From: an uncultured Clostridia bacterium
GTDB lineage: Bacteria > Bacillota > Clostridia > UBA1381
DNA: 64,000 nt
Reading direction: 5' to 3'
Assembly: GCA_944392335.1 (NCBI GenBank)
Contig: CALXWJ010000082.1
Coordinates: 1 to 64,000, forward strand
In this document: positions 18,027 to 27,621 of the stretch, in pieces
Numbering within the stretch: the stretch's first letter is position 1
Layout of the letters: the number at the start of each line of letters is the position of its first letter
Position numbers and translations under genes: made by a program
The notes under the pieces: model-generated
Told to the model about the DNA's origin: nothing
The model's input: the letters and a program-made list of their open reading frames with translations, nothing else
Databases searched by the model: none

Positions 18027-18075
18027 ACAAAGTCTGAAAATTTGCGGCAAGTAAATACCGCTTTTCAGACTTTGT
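18027..18075 (+). other. Long two-part hairpin between pyk and the CDF gene
   Basis: ACAAAGTCTGAAAA pairs with TTTTCAGACTTTGT (14 bp) and encloses a second stem, GCGG/CCGC. No T run follows, so it is not a standard terminator; it ends 29 bp before the CDF start codon and may be a processing, attenuation or stability structure. Confidence 0.6.
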
Positions 18076-18103
18076 GTTGTGAAGGGAGTTAAAGTTTACC
18101 GCT

Positions 18104-19285
18104 ATGACAGATTTTCTAACAAAAAAATTTATTAAAGATCACGAAAACACACAAAATTCCATTGTCAGAGCAGCATACGGCAAGTTTGCCGGCACTGTCG
18201 GAATTATTTGTAACATTATTCTCTTTTTACTTAAAATTATTATAGGAACACTATCAAATTCGGTTTCCATCACAGCAGATGCCGTAAACAATCTTTCGGA
18301 TGCGTCTTCAAGCATAATATCCCTTTTGGGATTTAAACTCGCGGAAAAGCCTGCCGATACTGAACATCCGTACGGACACGGAAGATATGAATACCTATCC
18401 GGGCTTACCGTAGCAGTACTTATTATTGTAATTGGCGTTGAATTATTAAAATCCAGTGTTGAAAAGATATTAAATCCTTCTGAAGTAGAATTTTCAGCAG
18501 TGCTTGTTTGTATTCTTGTTTTTTCGATACTTCTGAAATTGTGGATGATGGTATTTAACAAAAAGCTCGGAAAGAAAATTAATTCAACAACCCTTGAGGC
18601 AACATCAGCCGACAGCCGTAATGATGTTATATCTACTTCTGCGGTATTGATTGCCTCAATAATATCACATTTTACAAATTTTGAACTTGACGGTATTATC
18701 GGTCTTTTTGTTGCGGTATTTATTTTGTTAAGCGGAGTAGGTTTGATAAAGGACACTATAGACCCCATGCTGGGTTCCGCACCTTCGGAAGAATATGTAA
18801 AGGAAATACGCGATAAAATAATGTCCTATCCCGAAGTTCTCGGAATGCATGATTTAATGATTCATGATTACGGCCCTTGCAGAAAATTTGCAAGTGTTCA
18901 CGTTGAAATGGCAGCAGAAGAAGACGTTATAAAAAGTCATGATGTTATCGATAACATTGAATATGACTTTTTACAAAATGACGGACTTCATATGATAGTG
19001 CATTATGACCCTATTCTTACAAAAGATTCAATTACAACGGATTTGCGCAAAGAGCTTTCCGATATTGTTAAATCAATTCATCCTGACCTTACTATCCACG
19101 ATTTAAGGGTTGTTCCCGGAACAACACACACAAACCTTGTATTCGACTGTGTTAATCTGTATCATCTGAATATGTCGGACGCAGAACTTAAAAACAAGAT
19201 TTCTGCACTGGTAAAGGAAAAGCACAGTGATTATAACTGTGTTATCACAATAGATAAAAGCTATGCTCCCGTTACAAAGAATTAA
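18104..19285 (+). CDS. Cation diffusion facilitator exporter (possibly Mn2+)
   Basis: A 393-residue CDF family efflux protein with six membrane helices (about 28-225) and a cytoplasmic dimerisation domain (about 230-310) plus a C-terminal extension. The metal site residues are N-x3-D in helix 2 (NNLSD, about residues 62-66) and D-x3-D in helix 5 (DSRND). Zinc exporters normally show H-x3-D, whereas an Asn-Asp-Asp-Asp set is typical of manganese exporters such as MntE. Manganese is therefore a reasonable inference, not a demonstrated substrate. The family motif HPYGHGRYEY is at about 86-95. Ribosome site GAAGGGAG precedes the ATG. Confidence 0.9.
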   Translation: MTDFLTKKFIKDHENTQNSIVRAAYGKFAGTVGIICNIILFLLKIIIGTLSNSVSITADAVNNLSDASSSIISLLGFKLAEKPADTEHPYGHGRYEYLSGLTVAVLIIVIGVELLKSSVEKILNPSEVEFSAVLVCILVFSILLKLWMMVFNKKLGKKINSTTLEATSADSRNDVISTSAVLIASIISHFTNFELDGIIGLFVAVFILLSGVGLIKDTIDPMLGSAPSEEYVKEIRDKIMSYPEVLGMHDLMIHDYGPCRKFASVHVEMAAEEDVIKSHDVIDNIEYDFLQNDGLHMIVHYDPILTKDSITTDLRKELSDIVKSIHPDLTIHDLRVVPGTTHTNLVFDCVNLYHLNMSDAELKNKISALVKEKHSDYNCVITIDKSYAPVTKN

Positions 19286-19313
19286 ACCTATCGATTATTT
19301 TATATCAAAGCGC

Positions 19314-19350
19314 AAAACAGACGGCAGAGAAAAACTCTGCCGTCTGTTTT
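19314..19350 (+). terminator. Bidirectional terminator between CDF and ABC permease genes
   Basis: ACAGACGGCAGAG and CTCTGCCGTCTGT form a 13-bp stem with an A5 loop and a T run on the plus side; AAAA before the stem gives a short T run on the minus side. It serves both convergent genes and touches the permease stop codon. Confidence 0.9.
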
Positions 19351-21385
19351 AATTTATAATTGTAACTGCTTCTGTTTCAACAGCCGCCCCCATACCATTA
19401 TTGCTTAAATTGTCTTCATCAGGATAACGCTTTTCACATTCATCAAGTATAAGTTTTGGAGTTGATTCGTCGATGCTGTAATAATCTTCAGTCAATATGA
19501 CATTTTCACCACTGTAAAACTCAATTTTGACATTTGCATAATAGCTTCTGTTACTTCTTTCCGGTATACAGTTATTATATGCACAATAGCTGTAAAGTTC
19601 TGCAATTTGTGTTCTGTCTGTAATTTCTGTGGGTTCTCCTCCGTCAATTCGGTATGCAACCTTAGTAATATCATCAACCGTTGGAGTATTATCAAATATT
19701 CCGTATTGATACAGAAGCTTTACGGTATTGGTAAATTCAGGTGAGATTGTTATTCTGTCGCTGAATTGTGATACACTTGTTATTACATTATTAAACGTTA
19801 CAGGTTCATTTTTATCATTGACAATAGGACGCTTATAGTTAATGTCTATATATGTTGTACCTCTATTTTCATAAGTCAGCGTTTCGTAACTCAGATTCTT
19901 TATATCCTCTCTTATTGCATTAATCAGAGCAGTGGCTTCCGGTGAAGTTCCGGTAAATATTTTATTATTTGCCACACCGTTTATCATTCTGTCATCTGTT
20001 ATTGATATATTTTCAAGTTCTGCATCATCATGGTCAAAATACGGATATTGTTTGTTTCTCATTATATCTGTTGTAAAGACAGGTTCAAGATATTCTTTAT
20101 CCTGTGAATATGATATTTGGTAAACTCTTTTTATTGTATTTCCGTTTTTCAGTTTATACACAACAGGTAAACTGGTGCTTGTGCTTCTTTCACTGTATTG
20201 CGGTTTTAATTCTATCAGGTACTTGTGCAGATTCATAACATTCTGAATATCTTCTTTTTCGGTGAACGCATATTCACTCAGATACTTTGGATTTACGTAA
20301 TAATATTCCTGTCCGTTAAACTCCTGATAGCTTTCCCTTCTATTATAATCATCCTCATTGAATTGCTCATATACCACATTAACACTTGCAACATCATCTA
20401 TATCGGGTATACGTCTTTCAAATCCCGTAATATCATATTCCACCACTGCAAACAACACAAATACTGCCGCTATATATATCAGTGCGGGTTTCCAAACACC
20501 CTTAAAGGTAAATGCTTTTTTGGAAAGCATATAAGCTATTATTATACCTAAAATTCCAAAAGGCAGCATAAAGAATATATTATTTGTGAATATATTTGAA
20601 AGATAGAAATACCCCAAAAATCCCATGTATACCGAAACACCTGCTATAAATACCGGTTTCAGCCATTTAAACGCTATTATATCTCCGTTTGACTCTAATT
20701 TTCTGTATTTGTACAAAAGCCATGCAACAATATAGCATACTATACCGATACCCAGCATCACACCCATAAAGGTGTTGAATTTATCGGTCCGGAAATTTTG
20801 TATTGTAATATAATCATTTCCCCATATACCATATATATTCTGTTCAAGAAAAGACTTGAAAATCATTTCCGAATAATACGGAAACCCTGCAAATATCGCA
20901 CCGAAAGCAATGGCTGCAACAGTATTTCCCGTAACCATAATGCCCAAGAGCGACGCTCCCGAAAAAATAATTACCATTACAAAGTTCATACAAAATATTT
21001 CGCACATTTCTAATCTTTCCCTGGTATAACCGTTATAGGATACTACCTGACCGATTAAAAATCCGATTATAACAGGTACAAACAAAATCACCGCAAGGGA
21101 AATAATATTGGTTATGTAATGTGCGCTTCTCTTTATAGGAAAAGCATGCATACAGGTAACCGAATTTGCGGAATTAAGGTAGGAAAACAGCAAAGGCGGA
21201 ACAATTATCGAATATCCTATTGCCAATACGTTTATTGTATTAAAGCCGTCATTATATCCGTATTCTATTAACGGAAGCAGGGCAAATGTAAGCACTGCCA
21301 CAAACAAACACGCGCTTATCCACCAGAACCGTTTCATGTTTGCTTTAAAAATCGAACTGCTAAAGAATGATATTTTCGAACTCAT
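19349..21385 (-). CDS. ABC transporter permease of a YtrA-regulated system
   Basis: A 678-residue membrane protein. Residues 1-320 contain about eight membrane segments; a large hydrophilic domain (about 330-678) follows and carries no domain I recognise, although its length and Tyr/Asp content suggest an extracytoplasmic or surface domain. The frame is open to 21445, but GGGAGG lies 9 nt before the ATG at 21385, and this start overlaps the end of the ATPase gene by 26 bp, implying translational coupling. With the upstream ATPase and GntR genes it forms a cell-envelope ABC module of the kind induced by wall-active antibiotics in other Firmicutes. Export substrate is unknown. Confidence 0.82.
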   Translation of the reverse strand: MSSKISFFSSSIFKANMKRFWWISACLFVAVLTFALLPLIEYGYNDGFNTINVLAIGYSIIVPPLLFSYLNSANSVTCMHAFPIKRSAHYITNIISLAVILFVPVIIGFLIGQVVSYNGYTRERLEMCEIFCMNFVMVIIFSGASLLGIMVTGNTVAAIAFGAIFAGFPYYSEMIFKSFLEQNIYGIWGNDYITIQNFRTDKFNTFMGVMLGIGIVCYIVAWLLYKYRKLESNGDIIAFKWLKPVFIAGVSVYMGFLGYFYLSNIFTNNIFFMLPFGILGIIIAYMLSKKAFTFKGVWKPALIYIAAVFVLFAVVEYDITGFERRIPDIDDVASVNVVYEQFNEDDYNRRESYQEFNGQEYYYVNPKYLSEYAFTEKEDIQNVMNLHKYLIELKPQYSERSTSTSLPVVYKLKNGNTIKRVYQISYSQDKEYLEPVFTTDIMRNKQYPYFDHDDAELENISITDDRMINGVANNKIFTGTSPEATALINAIREDIKNLSYETLTYENRGTTYIDINYKRPIVNDKNEPVTFNNVITSVSQFSDRITISPEFTNTVKLLYQYGIFDNTPTVDDITKVAYRIDGGEPTEITDRTQIAELYSYCAYNNCIPERSNRSYYANVKIEFYSGENVILTEDYYSIDESTPKLILDECEKRYPDEDNLSNNGMGAAVETEAVTIIN

Positions 21386-22259
21386 AGCCCATACCTCCCA
21401 ACTCATATATAAATACCTCTTCAAGGGTAAGGGGGAGAATATCACAAATAAGCGGATTGTATTTTGCTATTTGCGCTTTTATATCCTCCGTAACACCCTT
21501 TACTATCATTGTTTTTACGCTTCCGAATTCCGAAATATGAAGCGGTTTTAACTTTCTGATTAATTCATCGGGAATGCCGTCTGCAAATGCAGTCTGTACC
21601 TTGTGTATATTTCCTTTAACGTCGTCAAGGGATTTTTCCAAAACAACCTTCCCGTTGAACATAATTCCCACATGATCGCATACATCTTCAAGTTCTCTTA
21701 AATTGTGACTTGATATTAAAACAGTTGTTTCATTTTCTGCCACATCAGACAAAACAAGACTCCATACATTTCTTCTCATAACCGGGTCAAGTCCGTCAAC
21801 CGGTTCGTCAAGGATCATAATATCGGGGCAAGCACTTATTCCAAGCCAGAATGCGACCTGTTTCTGCATACCCTTTGAAAGACGTCTTATCTTTCTTTTA
21901 TCATCCATTTTAAATACTTCTTTCATATTTTGGTATCTGTTCCAATCCCATTTGGGATATATTTTTGAATACATATCGGCAGCCGCTTTTATTGAGTATG
22001 TAGAATAGAAAAACAACTCGTCGCTTATATAAATCATTCTTTGCTTTATTGCGTTGTTTTCATACACCGGCTGATTATCTATTAATATATCACCTTCGTC
22101 AGGTCTGTATATTCCGCACAGATTTTTTATAATTGTTGTCTTTCCTGCGCCGTTAGGTCCGATTAAGCCGTATACCGAACCCTTGTCGACATTAAGATTC
22201 AATTGATTCAATGCCGTAAACCCGTCAAAGGTCTTTGTTACATTTGAAACCTTAATCAT
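21360..22259 (-). CDS. ABC transporter ATP-binding protein
   Basis: A 299-residue ATPase of the CcmA/YtrB type. Walker A is GPNGAGKTT (about residues 34-42), the region before Walker B reads RLSKGMQKQ (a common variant signature for this subfamily), Walker B is IMILDEPVDGLDP, and the H-loop is ISSHNLRELE. A C-terminal accessory segment of about 80 residues follows. It is the middle gene of gntR-ATPase-permease, 11 bp from the regulator and overlapping the permease. Confidence 0.92.
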   Translation of the reverse strand: MIKVSNVTKTFDGFTALNQLNLNVDKGSVYGLIGPNGAGKTTIIKNLCGIYRPDEGDILIDNQPVYENNAIKQRMIYISDELFFYSTYSIKAAADMYSKIYPKWDWNRYQNMKEVFKMDDKRKIRRLSKGMQKQVAFWLGISACPDIMILDEPVDGLDPVMRRNVWSLVLSDVAENETTVLISSHNLRELEDVCDHVGIMFNGKVVLEKSLDDVKGNIHKVQTAFADGIPDELIRKLKPLHISEFGSVKTMIVKGVTEDIKAQIAKYNPLICDILPLTLEEVFIYELGGMGYEFENIIL

Positions 22260-22270
22260 TGTCTTCCTCC

Positions 22271-22627
22271 TTATTTATAATATAAATCAATTATCTGATA
22301 CAGCTTTTCTTTCGGATATCCCAAAAAATATAACTCTCTGACCAAATCGGATATATGCTCTATTAGCTCGGAAAATTTATCCTCTTTAGCTTCGGGCATT
22401 TTTACAAAGTACCCCTTTGCAGGTCTTGCGTATATATACCCCTCTGTTTCCAATTGCTTATACGCTTTTTGAATGGTATTGGGATTTATTGCAAGCTGTG
22501 CTGACAATTCCCTCACTGACGGCATTTTGTCATGCTCCTTTAAATAACCCCTGATTATCAAATCCTTCATCTTTTCCGTTATCTGTTCATATATAGGTCT
22601 TGGATCGGTAAGATTTAAATCAATCAT
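22271..22627 (-). CDS. GntR-family (YtrA subfamily) transcriptional regulator
   Basis: A 118-residue repressor-type protein. The winged helix-turn-helix occupies residues 10-75 (PIYEQITEKMKDLIIRGYL, then MPSVRELSAQLAINPNTIQK and LETEGYIYARPAKGYFV), and only a short helical dimerisation tail follows. That compact form is the YtrA subfamily, which controls adjacent ABC transporter genes. A palindromic operator overlaps the start site of its own promoter, so autoregulation of the three-gene operon is expected. GGGAGG precedes the ATG. Confidence 0.92.
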   Translation of the reverse strand: MIDLNLTDPRPIYEQITEKMKDLIIRGYLKEHDKMPSVRELSAQLAINPNTIQKAYKQLETEGYIYARPAKGYFVKMPEAKEDKFSELIEHISDLVRELYFLGYPKEKLYQIIDLYYK

Positions 22628-22645
22628 ATATTATTCCCTCCCTTC

Positions 22646-22664
22646 GTATTAACTGTACTAATAC
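22646..22664. promoter_or_regulatory. Probable operator of the YtrA-type regulator
   Basis: GTATTA-7 bp-TAATAC is a perfect inverted repeat placed directly after the -10 box of the gntR promoter, 19 bp upstream of the start codon. Binding here would block transcription initiation. Confidence 0.7.
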
Positions 22665-22666
22665 AT

Positions 22667-22695
22667 ATAATACAGTATAATAATTTATTTGTCAA
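22667..22695 (-). promoter_or_regulatory. Promoter of the gntR-ABC operon
   Basis: Minus-strand TTGACA (22690-22695), 17 bp, TATTAT (22667-22672). The operator palindrome begins 2 bp downstream. Confidence 0.85.
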
Positions 22696-22753
22696 TAGGT
22701 TTTTTAAAAATTTTTAGAAAAATTTTTTGAATTGTTTAATTGTGTTTTTTTAA

Positions 22754-22782
22754 TTGACATGACTATGGCTATATGATATAAT
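22754..22782 (+). promoter_or_regulatory. Promoter of the GH2-DUF4886 operon
   Basis: TTGACA (22754-22759), 17 bp, TATAAT (22777-22782), about 75 bp before the GH2 start codon. A consensus promoter with no clear cre site recognised next to it. Confidence 0.85.
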
Positions 22783-22863
22783 TTGCACTGAAATAAGTTG
22801 GAAATTTGAGAAAGAAAGCAGAGAACAATTAAGTCTGCAAAAAAAATGTAAAGGAGAAGATTT

Positions 22864-25800
22864 ATGTCAAGAGAAAAAATTTATTTAAACGGCGAATGGG
22901 ATTTTATGCCCATGTACGACAACAAGTTTTCATGTGATCTACCTGAAAATATTGTGTATGAAAAAGAAAAATGCATTGTCCCTTCAAACTGGAGAGAACA
23001 CGTAACAGGTTTTTATATCGAAAAATATGATTTTGATCCAATGAGCGTGTACGGATACCCTCAAAAATGGGCTGATGCCGAAGCAGGTGTATTACACAGA
23101 ACATTCACCGTCCCCGATAATATGAAGGGACAGAGAATCTTTTTGGGATTTGACGCCATTGCACACAAAAGCGCAGTATACTTAAACGGCGAAAAACTAA
23201 CCGAATGGCTTGAAACTTTTTTACCCCTTTATATTGATATAACAGACAAAGTGAAATTAAATGAAGAAAACGATTTATATGTTGTCTGCTGTGAATATGA
23301 AGAATGTACAATTCCAAGCGGCGCGCAAAAATCAACAGGGCTTGTGGGCTCATGGTTCGGAAAGCTTGCAAGAGGTATATGGCAGGACGCATATTTATAT
23401 ACCAAACCTCATATACATACATCTGATGTTGAAATAGTAACATCGGTACAGAATAAAAATTTATCGGTTTATACAACACTTACCAATACCACTGCAGATA
23501 ATGAAAATCTTACAGTATCTGTAAAAATAAAAGACGGCGACAATATTGTAAAAACCTTTGATAAAAATGTTACCGCAGAAAAAAATACCGATACGGCCGT
23601 TGATTTTTGCGAAAAATGGGAAGATCCTATTTACTGGGATATAGAAAATCCCCATCTTTACAATATGGAGATTGATATTATAAAAGACGGCAAAGTTATT
23701 GATACACTTTTTGAACGTTTCGGTTTCAGAGAATTCTGGGCAGAGGGTCAGAACTTTATTTTAAACGGTGTAAGAATAAATTTAAAGGGTGATTCATGGC
23801 ATTTCCAGGGTGCCGGTCAGCAGACAAAGGAATATGCGCTTAACTGGTGCAAACTTTGTAAAGAAAACGACGTCAACTCCATAAGATACCATGCAGAGCC
23901 TCATCCCCGGTATTATCTTGATGCCGCCGACGAAACAGGTATATTAATTGTTGATGAAACAGCTATCTATGGTTCGGGTAAAACAATGGACGCATCAAAT
24001 CCCGTTTATCTTAAAAACTGTGCGGATCATATTAAGCATTTTGTACACAGGGATAAAAATCACCCCTCTGTTGTAATATGGAGTCTGCAAAATGAAATGA
24101 GATGGGTTGACGGCAGAGATGAATATAAAAAGCATGTTCCTGAACTTATGGATATATTCCACAAATGCGACCGCTCGGGAAGACTTATCTCCCTTGACGG
24201 TGACAACAGATTAATTGACAAGGAACACACAGAAATTGCAAGCCTTCACTACAATATTGACGGTATGGTAGATCAATGGGACAGAAAAACACCTCTTACA
24301 ATAGGTGAACACGGCGGCTCATGGTATATCTGTCCTCAGAATGCGAGTATGTACCTCGGTCTTAAAACCTATACCGACAGTGAATACTGCGCAGAGGGCG
24401 TAACATTTAAAGAACAGCTATTCATGGAATATGCAAGAAAAGAACAGGTTTCGGGGATATCCTCCTTTAACTTTGCACACTATTTTGAAAAGAGTATGCC
24501 AAAGGAAGATATCGAGTTTAAATATGATGATTATTCAGGAGAAGGTGTAAAACCAAAAAGAATACCTAAATATTCACTTACAATCAACAACGGAAAGCTT
24601 CCAAAAGAATATCCCATGTATATGCCTAACCCGTCCTTTAAGTATGCGGCAGAAGGCATGAGAGCGGTTACAGTTTTTTGTGATGAATACAATCATTCTT
24701 TCTATGATGACAAAAATATTGTAAGACATCTGTATGTATTCAATGATACAATGAAAGAAAAAAATGTAACCCTTGTTATCAAAGCAATCAGCGATAATAA
24801 AACAATATTTGAAAAAACAGAAAAATTTGTTCAGCAGCCGGGTAATTATGAAATAAAGGAAGTTGAATTTACACCCTGTAAGGTAACGGAAAGAACACCT
24901 CTTGAGTTTATATGCGAGCTGTATCACGGCGATACTCTGATGTTTACCATGCATAAAAATTATTCAATTTATCCTGCTTCATTGAAATCAGACAAGGTTA
25001 CCGACAAGAAGGTGGCGCTCTACGGCAGCGAAAAGGATTTTAATATTATTTCAAAATTTGCCCCTGACTGCACAAGGGTTGAGCTTAAATCGGACAGCAA
25101 AATTGATGCAGACATACTTGTACTGGGTGCATATTTAAAGGATTCCGAAAAGGATATTCAAAAGAATATTGAGAAATTTGTAAGTGACGGCGGTAATGTA
25201 ATCATTCTTGAACAATTCGGTTACAGTCTTGGCACAATGCGTCTTAACAAAAAAGATTTCTTAAGAGCCCATGCAAGTGATTATTCACATCCTGTTTTAA
25301 AAGGTTTGTCGGATAACGATCTTATATTCTGGCACGAAAAGGCATATGAGTATGGTCCTGTCCCCTTTATTGAAGCGGCATTTGAAAAACCGGTTGAGGG
25401 AAATTATAACATGCTTTTGGAATGCAGCTTCGGCGATTTCGGTGATGACGGTGATTTATGGTCGCCATTACTGGAATACAAAAATAAAAATGGCATTGTT
25501 ATTGCAAATCAGCTGCAAATCACCGATAATATTGAAAATGTTCCTCAAGCCGCAGTTTTACTGAAAAATATGCTTGAGTACGCTTCCGAAAAAAATGTTA
25601 ATACAATAACAACATCGGCAATTGTAAATGATAATGACAAAAAATTATTGGACAATATAATGCTTGATTGCAATTATTGCAGTACAATTTCCGAAATAAA
25701 GGGGAAACTTTTGATAATATCCCCGGACAAACTTCAAGATATGGCTCAAGATATAAAAACACTTACACAAAACGGTCTTAAAGTCCTTGTTATGCCGTCT

Positions 25801-26787
25801 GAAAAATGCCACGAAAAAGGGTTATCCGTTCTTTTCGACGAGCCTGTTAATATTACACCTCAGTATTCATATATTCTGGAAGCCGATTATGATAACAACA
25901 TCATAAAAGGTGTATCAATAGTTGATTTATACGGATTTGACAAGCCTCAGCTGTCACCGAGAGAAGTTACCAATGAAATACTTGCGCAAAACGCTGTTGA
26001 TGCAAAAGATGCTAAAGTAATAATGTCAGGTGTAGAAGGTACGATTTGGGAGGATAAGTGTGTTTATGGGTACTCGGCAGAATATTCAATGCGTGCATTG
26101 GTGGAATGTAATCAACTGAATAAAAGACCGTCTCTTCCATATATGATTTCAAAAGAAATAGGAAAAGGCGAAGTTATTGCCATTCAATTCAAAAATGATC
26201 CGCAATATGCAAAATCAATACGTGTTTATACAAAAATTCTTGATAATCTCGGTGCTTCCTTCAATGATAATGCACTTAGCACAATAAAAAATAAGGCTGA
26301 AAATGCACTTGAGGTTATTATGGCGCTTCCGTATATGCCATATCAGGATTACAATAGGGCATACGAATATTACACCGATCCCGTATTTTCACTTAATAAC
26401 TTAGGCGAAGGTCTTTACGGCTGGATGAAAAAGACTGAAAGAAACAGAAACGACGGATACTTATATATTGCAGACAGCAAAAACAATACGATGTTCTTAA
26501 CAGCCTTTGTTCACTCTCTTAAAAATCCGTCCGATCCTGCCGGCACAAAGCTGAATGAGGATTATACGGTGGAGATTGACGCTTCAAGGCCATATGAACT
26601 GTATATAAACGGTGAAAAGATCACTTCTGAAAATATTAAACTCAAAGAAGGAATTAACAGACTGTTTATCCTGTCAAAAGCAACAGAAGATGAATTAAAA
26701 ATAAGAGTTCTGTTTAAAAATCCCGACGGGACATATGCAAATAATTTAAAATACAGATTGACAACCGATGAGGTTGATCCCAAATAA
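22864..26787 (+). CDS. Glycoside hydrolase family 2 enzyme, unusually long
   Basis: A 1307-residue intracellular enzyme (no signal peptide). Residues 1-185 form the sugar-binding jelly-roll, about 190-295 the immunoglobulin-like domain, and about 295-600 the TIM barrel. The acid/base Glu is in WSLQNEMRW (E411) and the probable nucleophile is E482 in LTIGEHGG. This fits GH2, which includes beta-galactosidases, beta-glucuronidases and mannosidases; which bond it cuts is not clear. The C-terminal half (about 620-1307) has segments resembling an amidotransferase-like or trimerisation fold (KVALYGSEKDFNII, then FVSDGGNVIILEQ near 770-800), repeated near 930-1020, and a last beta domain. Family members are commonly 600-1000 residues, so the extension is notable. 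AAAGGAG precedes the ATG. Confidence 0.88.
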   Translation: MSREKIYLNGEWDFMPMYDNKFSCDLPENIVYEKEKCIVPSNWREHVTGFYIEKYDFDPMSVYGYPQKWADAEAGVLHRTFTVPDNMKGQRIFLGFDAIAHKSAVYLNGEKLTEWLETFLPLYIDITDKVKLNEENDLYVVCCEYEECTIPSGAQKSTGLVGSWFGKLARGIWQDAYLYTKPHIHTSDVEIVTSVQNKNLSVYTTLTNTTADNENLTVSVKIKDGDNIVKTFDKNVTAEKNTDTAVDFCEKWEDPIYWDIENPHLYNMEIDIIKDGKVIDTLFERFGFREFWAEGQNFILNGVRINLKGDSWHFQGAGQQTKEYALNWCKLCKENDVNSIRYHAEPHPRYYLDAADETGILIVDETAIYGSGKTMDASNPVYLKNCADHIKHFVHRDKNHPSVVIWSLQNEMRWVDGRDEYKKHVPELMDIFHKCDRSGRLISLDGDNRLIDKEHTEIASLHYNIDGMVDQWDRKTPLTIGEHGGSWYICPQNASMYLGLKTYTDSEYCAEGVTFKEQLFMEYARKEQVSGISSFNFAHYFEKSMPKEDIEFKYDDYSGEGVKPKRIPKYSLTINNGKLPKEYPMYMPNPSFKYAAEGMRAVTVFCDEYNHSFYDDKNIVRHLYVFNDTMKEKNVTLVIKAISDNKTIFEKTEKFVQQPGNYEIKEVEFTPCKVTERTPLEFICELYHGDTLMFTMHKNYSIYPASLKSDKVTDKKVALYGSEKDFNIISKFAPDCTRVELKSDSKIDADILVLGAYLKDSEKDIQKNIEKFVSDGGNVIILEQFGYSLGTMRLNKKDFLRAHASDYSHPVLKGLSDNDLIFWHEKAYEYGPVPFIEAAFEKPVEGNYNMLLECSFGDFGDDGDLWSPLLEYKNKNGIVIANQLQITDNIENVPQAAVLLKNMLEYASEKNVNTITTSAIVNDNDKKLLDNIMLDCNYCSTISEIKGKLLIISPDKLQDMAQDIKTLTQNGLKVLVMPSEKCHEKGLSVLFDEPVNITPQYSYILEADYDNNIIKGVSIVDLYGFDKPQLSPREVTNEILAQNAVDAKDAKVIMSGVEGTIWEDKCVYGYSAEYSMRALVECNQLNKRPSLPYMISKEIGKGEVIAIQFKNDPQYAKSIRVYTKILDNLGASFNDNALSTIKNKAENALEVIMALPYMPYQDYNRAYEYYTDPVFSLNNLGEGLYGWMKKTERNRNDGYLYIADSKNNTMFLTAFVHSLKNPSDPAGTKLNEDYTVEIDASRPYELYINGEKITSENIKLKEGINRLFILSKATEDELKIRVLFKNPDGTYANNLKYRLTTDEVDPK

Positions 26788-26804
26788 AAATGGAGGAATT
26801 ACAG

Positions 26805-27554
26805 ATGATTAAAGTATTATCAATAGGAAACAGTTTTTCGGAAGATTCAACAAGATACCTGCATGGTATCGCAAAATCTGCAGGGGTTGATTTAAAATCG
26901 GTAAATCTTTATATAGGCGGCTGTCCGTTGTGCGAACACTATATAAATGCCATTGAAGACAGACCAAATTATGCCCTCACTTTTAACGGTGAGGGTACGG
27001 GATTTCATGTTTCAATTAAAGAGGCACTGTTAAGTGAATCATGGAACGGCTGGGATTATATCACCGTTCAGCAGGTAAGTCATAAAGCCCCCGATTATGA
27101 TACATATCAGCCTTATCTTAATTCTCTTGTTGAATATGTAAAAAAATATGCACCAAAAGCAAAATTGCTTGTACATCAGACATGGGCTTATGAACAGGGC
27201 AGCGACAGACTTACAAAGGAATTGGGTTACAATGATTATCATGAAATGCTTAACGATGTGACAAGAGCCTATGACAAAGCCTGCAGGGATATTGACGCCT
27301 ACGGTATTATACCATCAGGTACCGCCTTTGACAGACTTATAGAAAATGGTATAAAACAGGTACACAGAGATACCTTCCATGCTTCGCCGGGATTGGGCAG
27401 ATATACCCTCGGCCTTGTTTGGTATGAAGTTCTCACCGGAAACTCTCTTGATAACATATCCTTTAATGATTTTGATGTTCCGGTAACCGATGAAGAAATA
27501 AAAATTGCAAAGAAATCAGCACATGAAGCTGTAATGAAATATTGGGATAAATAA
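26805..27554 (+). CDS. DUF4886 SGNH-like hydrolase
   Basis: A 249-residue protein of the DUF4886 type, an SGNH-hydrolase-like family common in carbohydrate-degradation loci of gut bacteria. The N-terminal GNSFSEDST block (from residue 8) supplies the candidate Ser. Further blocks are GWDYITVQQVS, LLVHQTWAY and, near the C-terminus, DTFHASPGLGRY, which could provide the His. No signal peptide. GGAGG lies 8 nt before the ATG at 26805; an in-frame ATG at 26790 would overlap that ribosome site and was rejected. It sits 17 bp after the GH2 gene and shares its transcript, suggesting removal of acyl groups from the same glycan, which is inference. Confidence 0.85.
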   Translation: MIKVLSIGNSFSEDSTRYLHGIAKSAGVDLKSVNLYIGGCPLCEHYINAIEDRPNYALTFNGEGTGFHVSIKEALLSESWNGWDYITVQQVSHKAPDYDTYQPYLNSLVEYVKKYAPKAKLLVHQTWAYEQGSDRLTKELGYNDYHEMLNDVTRAYDKACRDIDAYGIIPSGTAFDRLIENGIKQVHRDTFHASPGLGRYTLGLVWYEVLTGNSLDNISFNDFDVPVTDEEIKIAKKSAHEAVMKYWDK

Positions 27555-27621
27555 TAAAATATTAACATTAAAAATACAAGATATAAATTTGCCACTAACA
27601 ATTAAAATGGGGGAGATAAAT

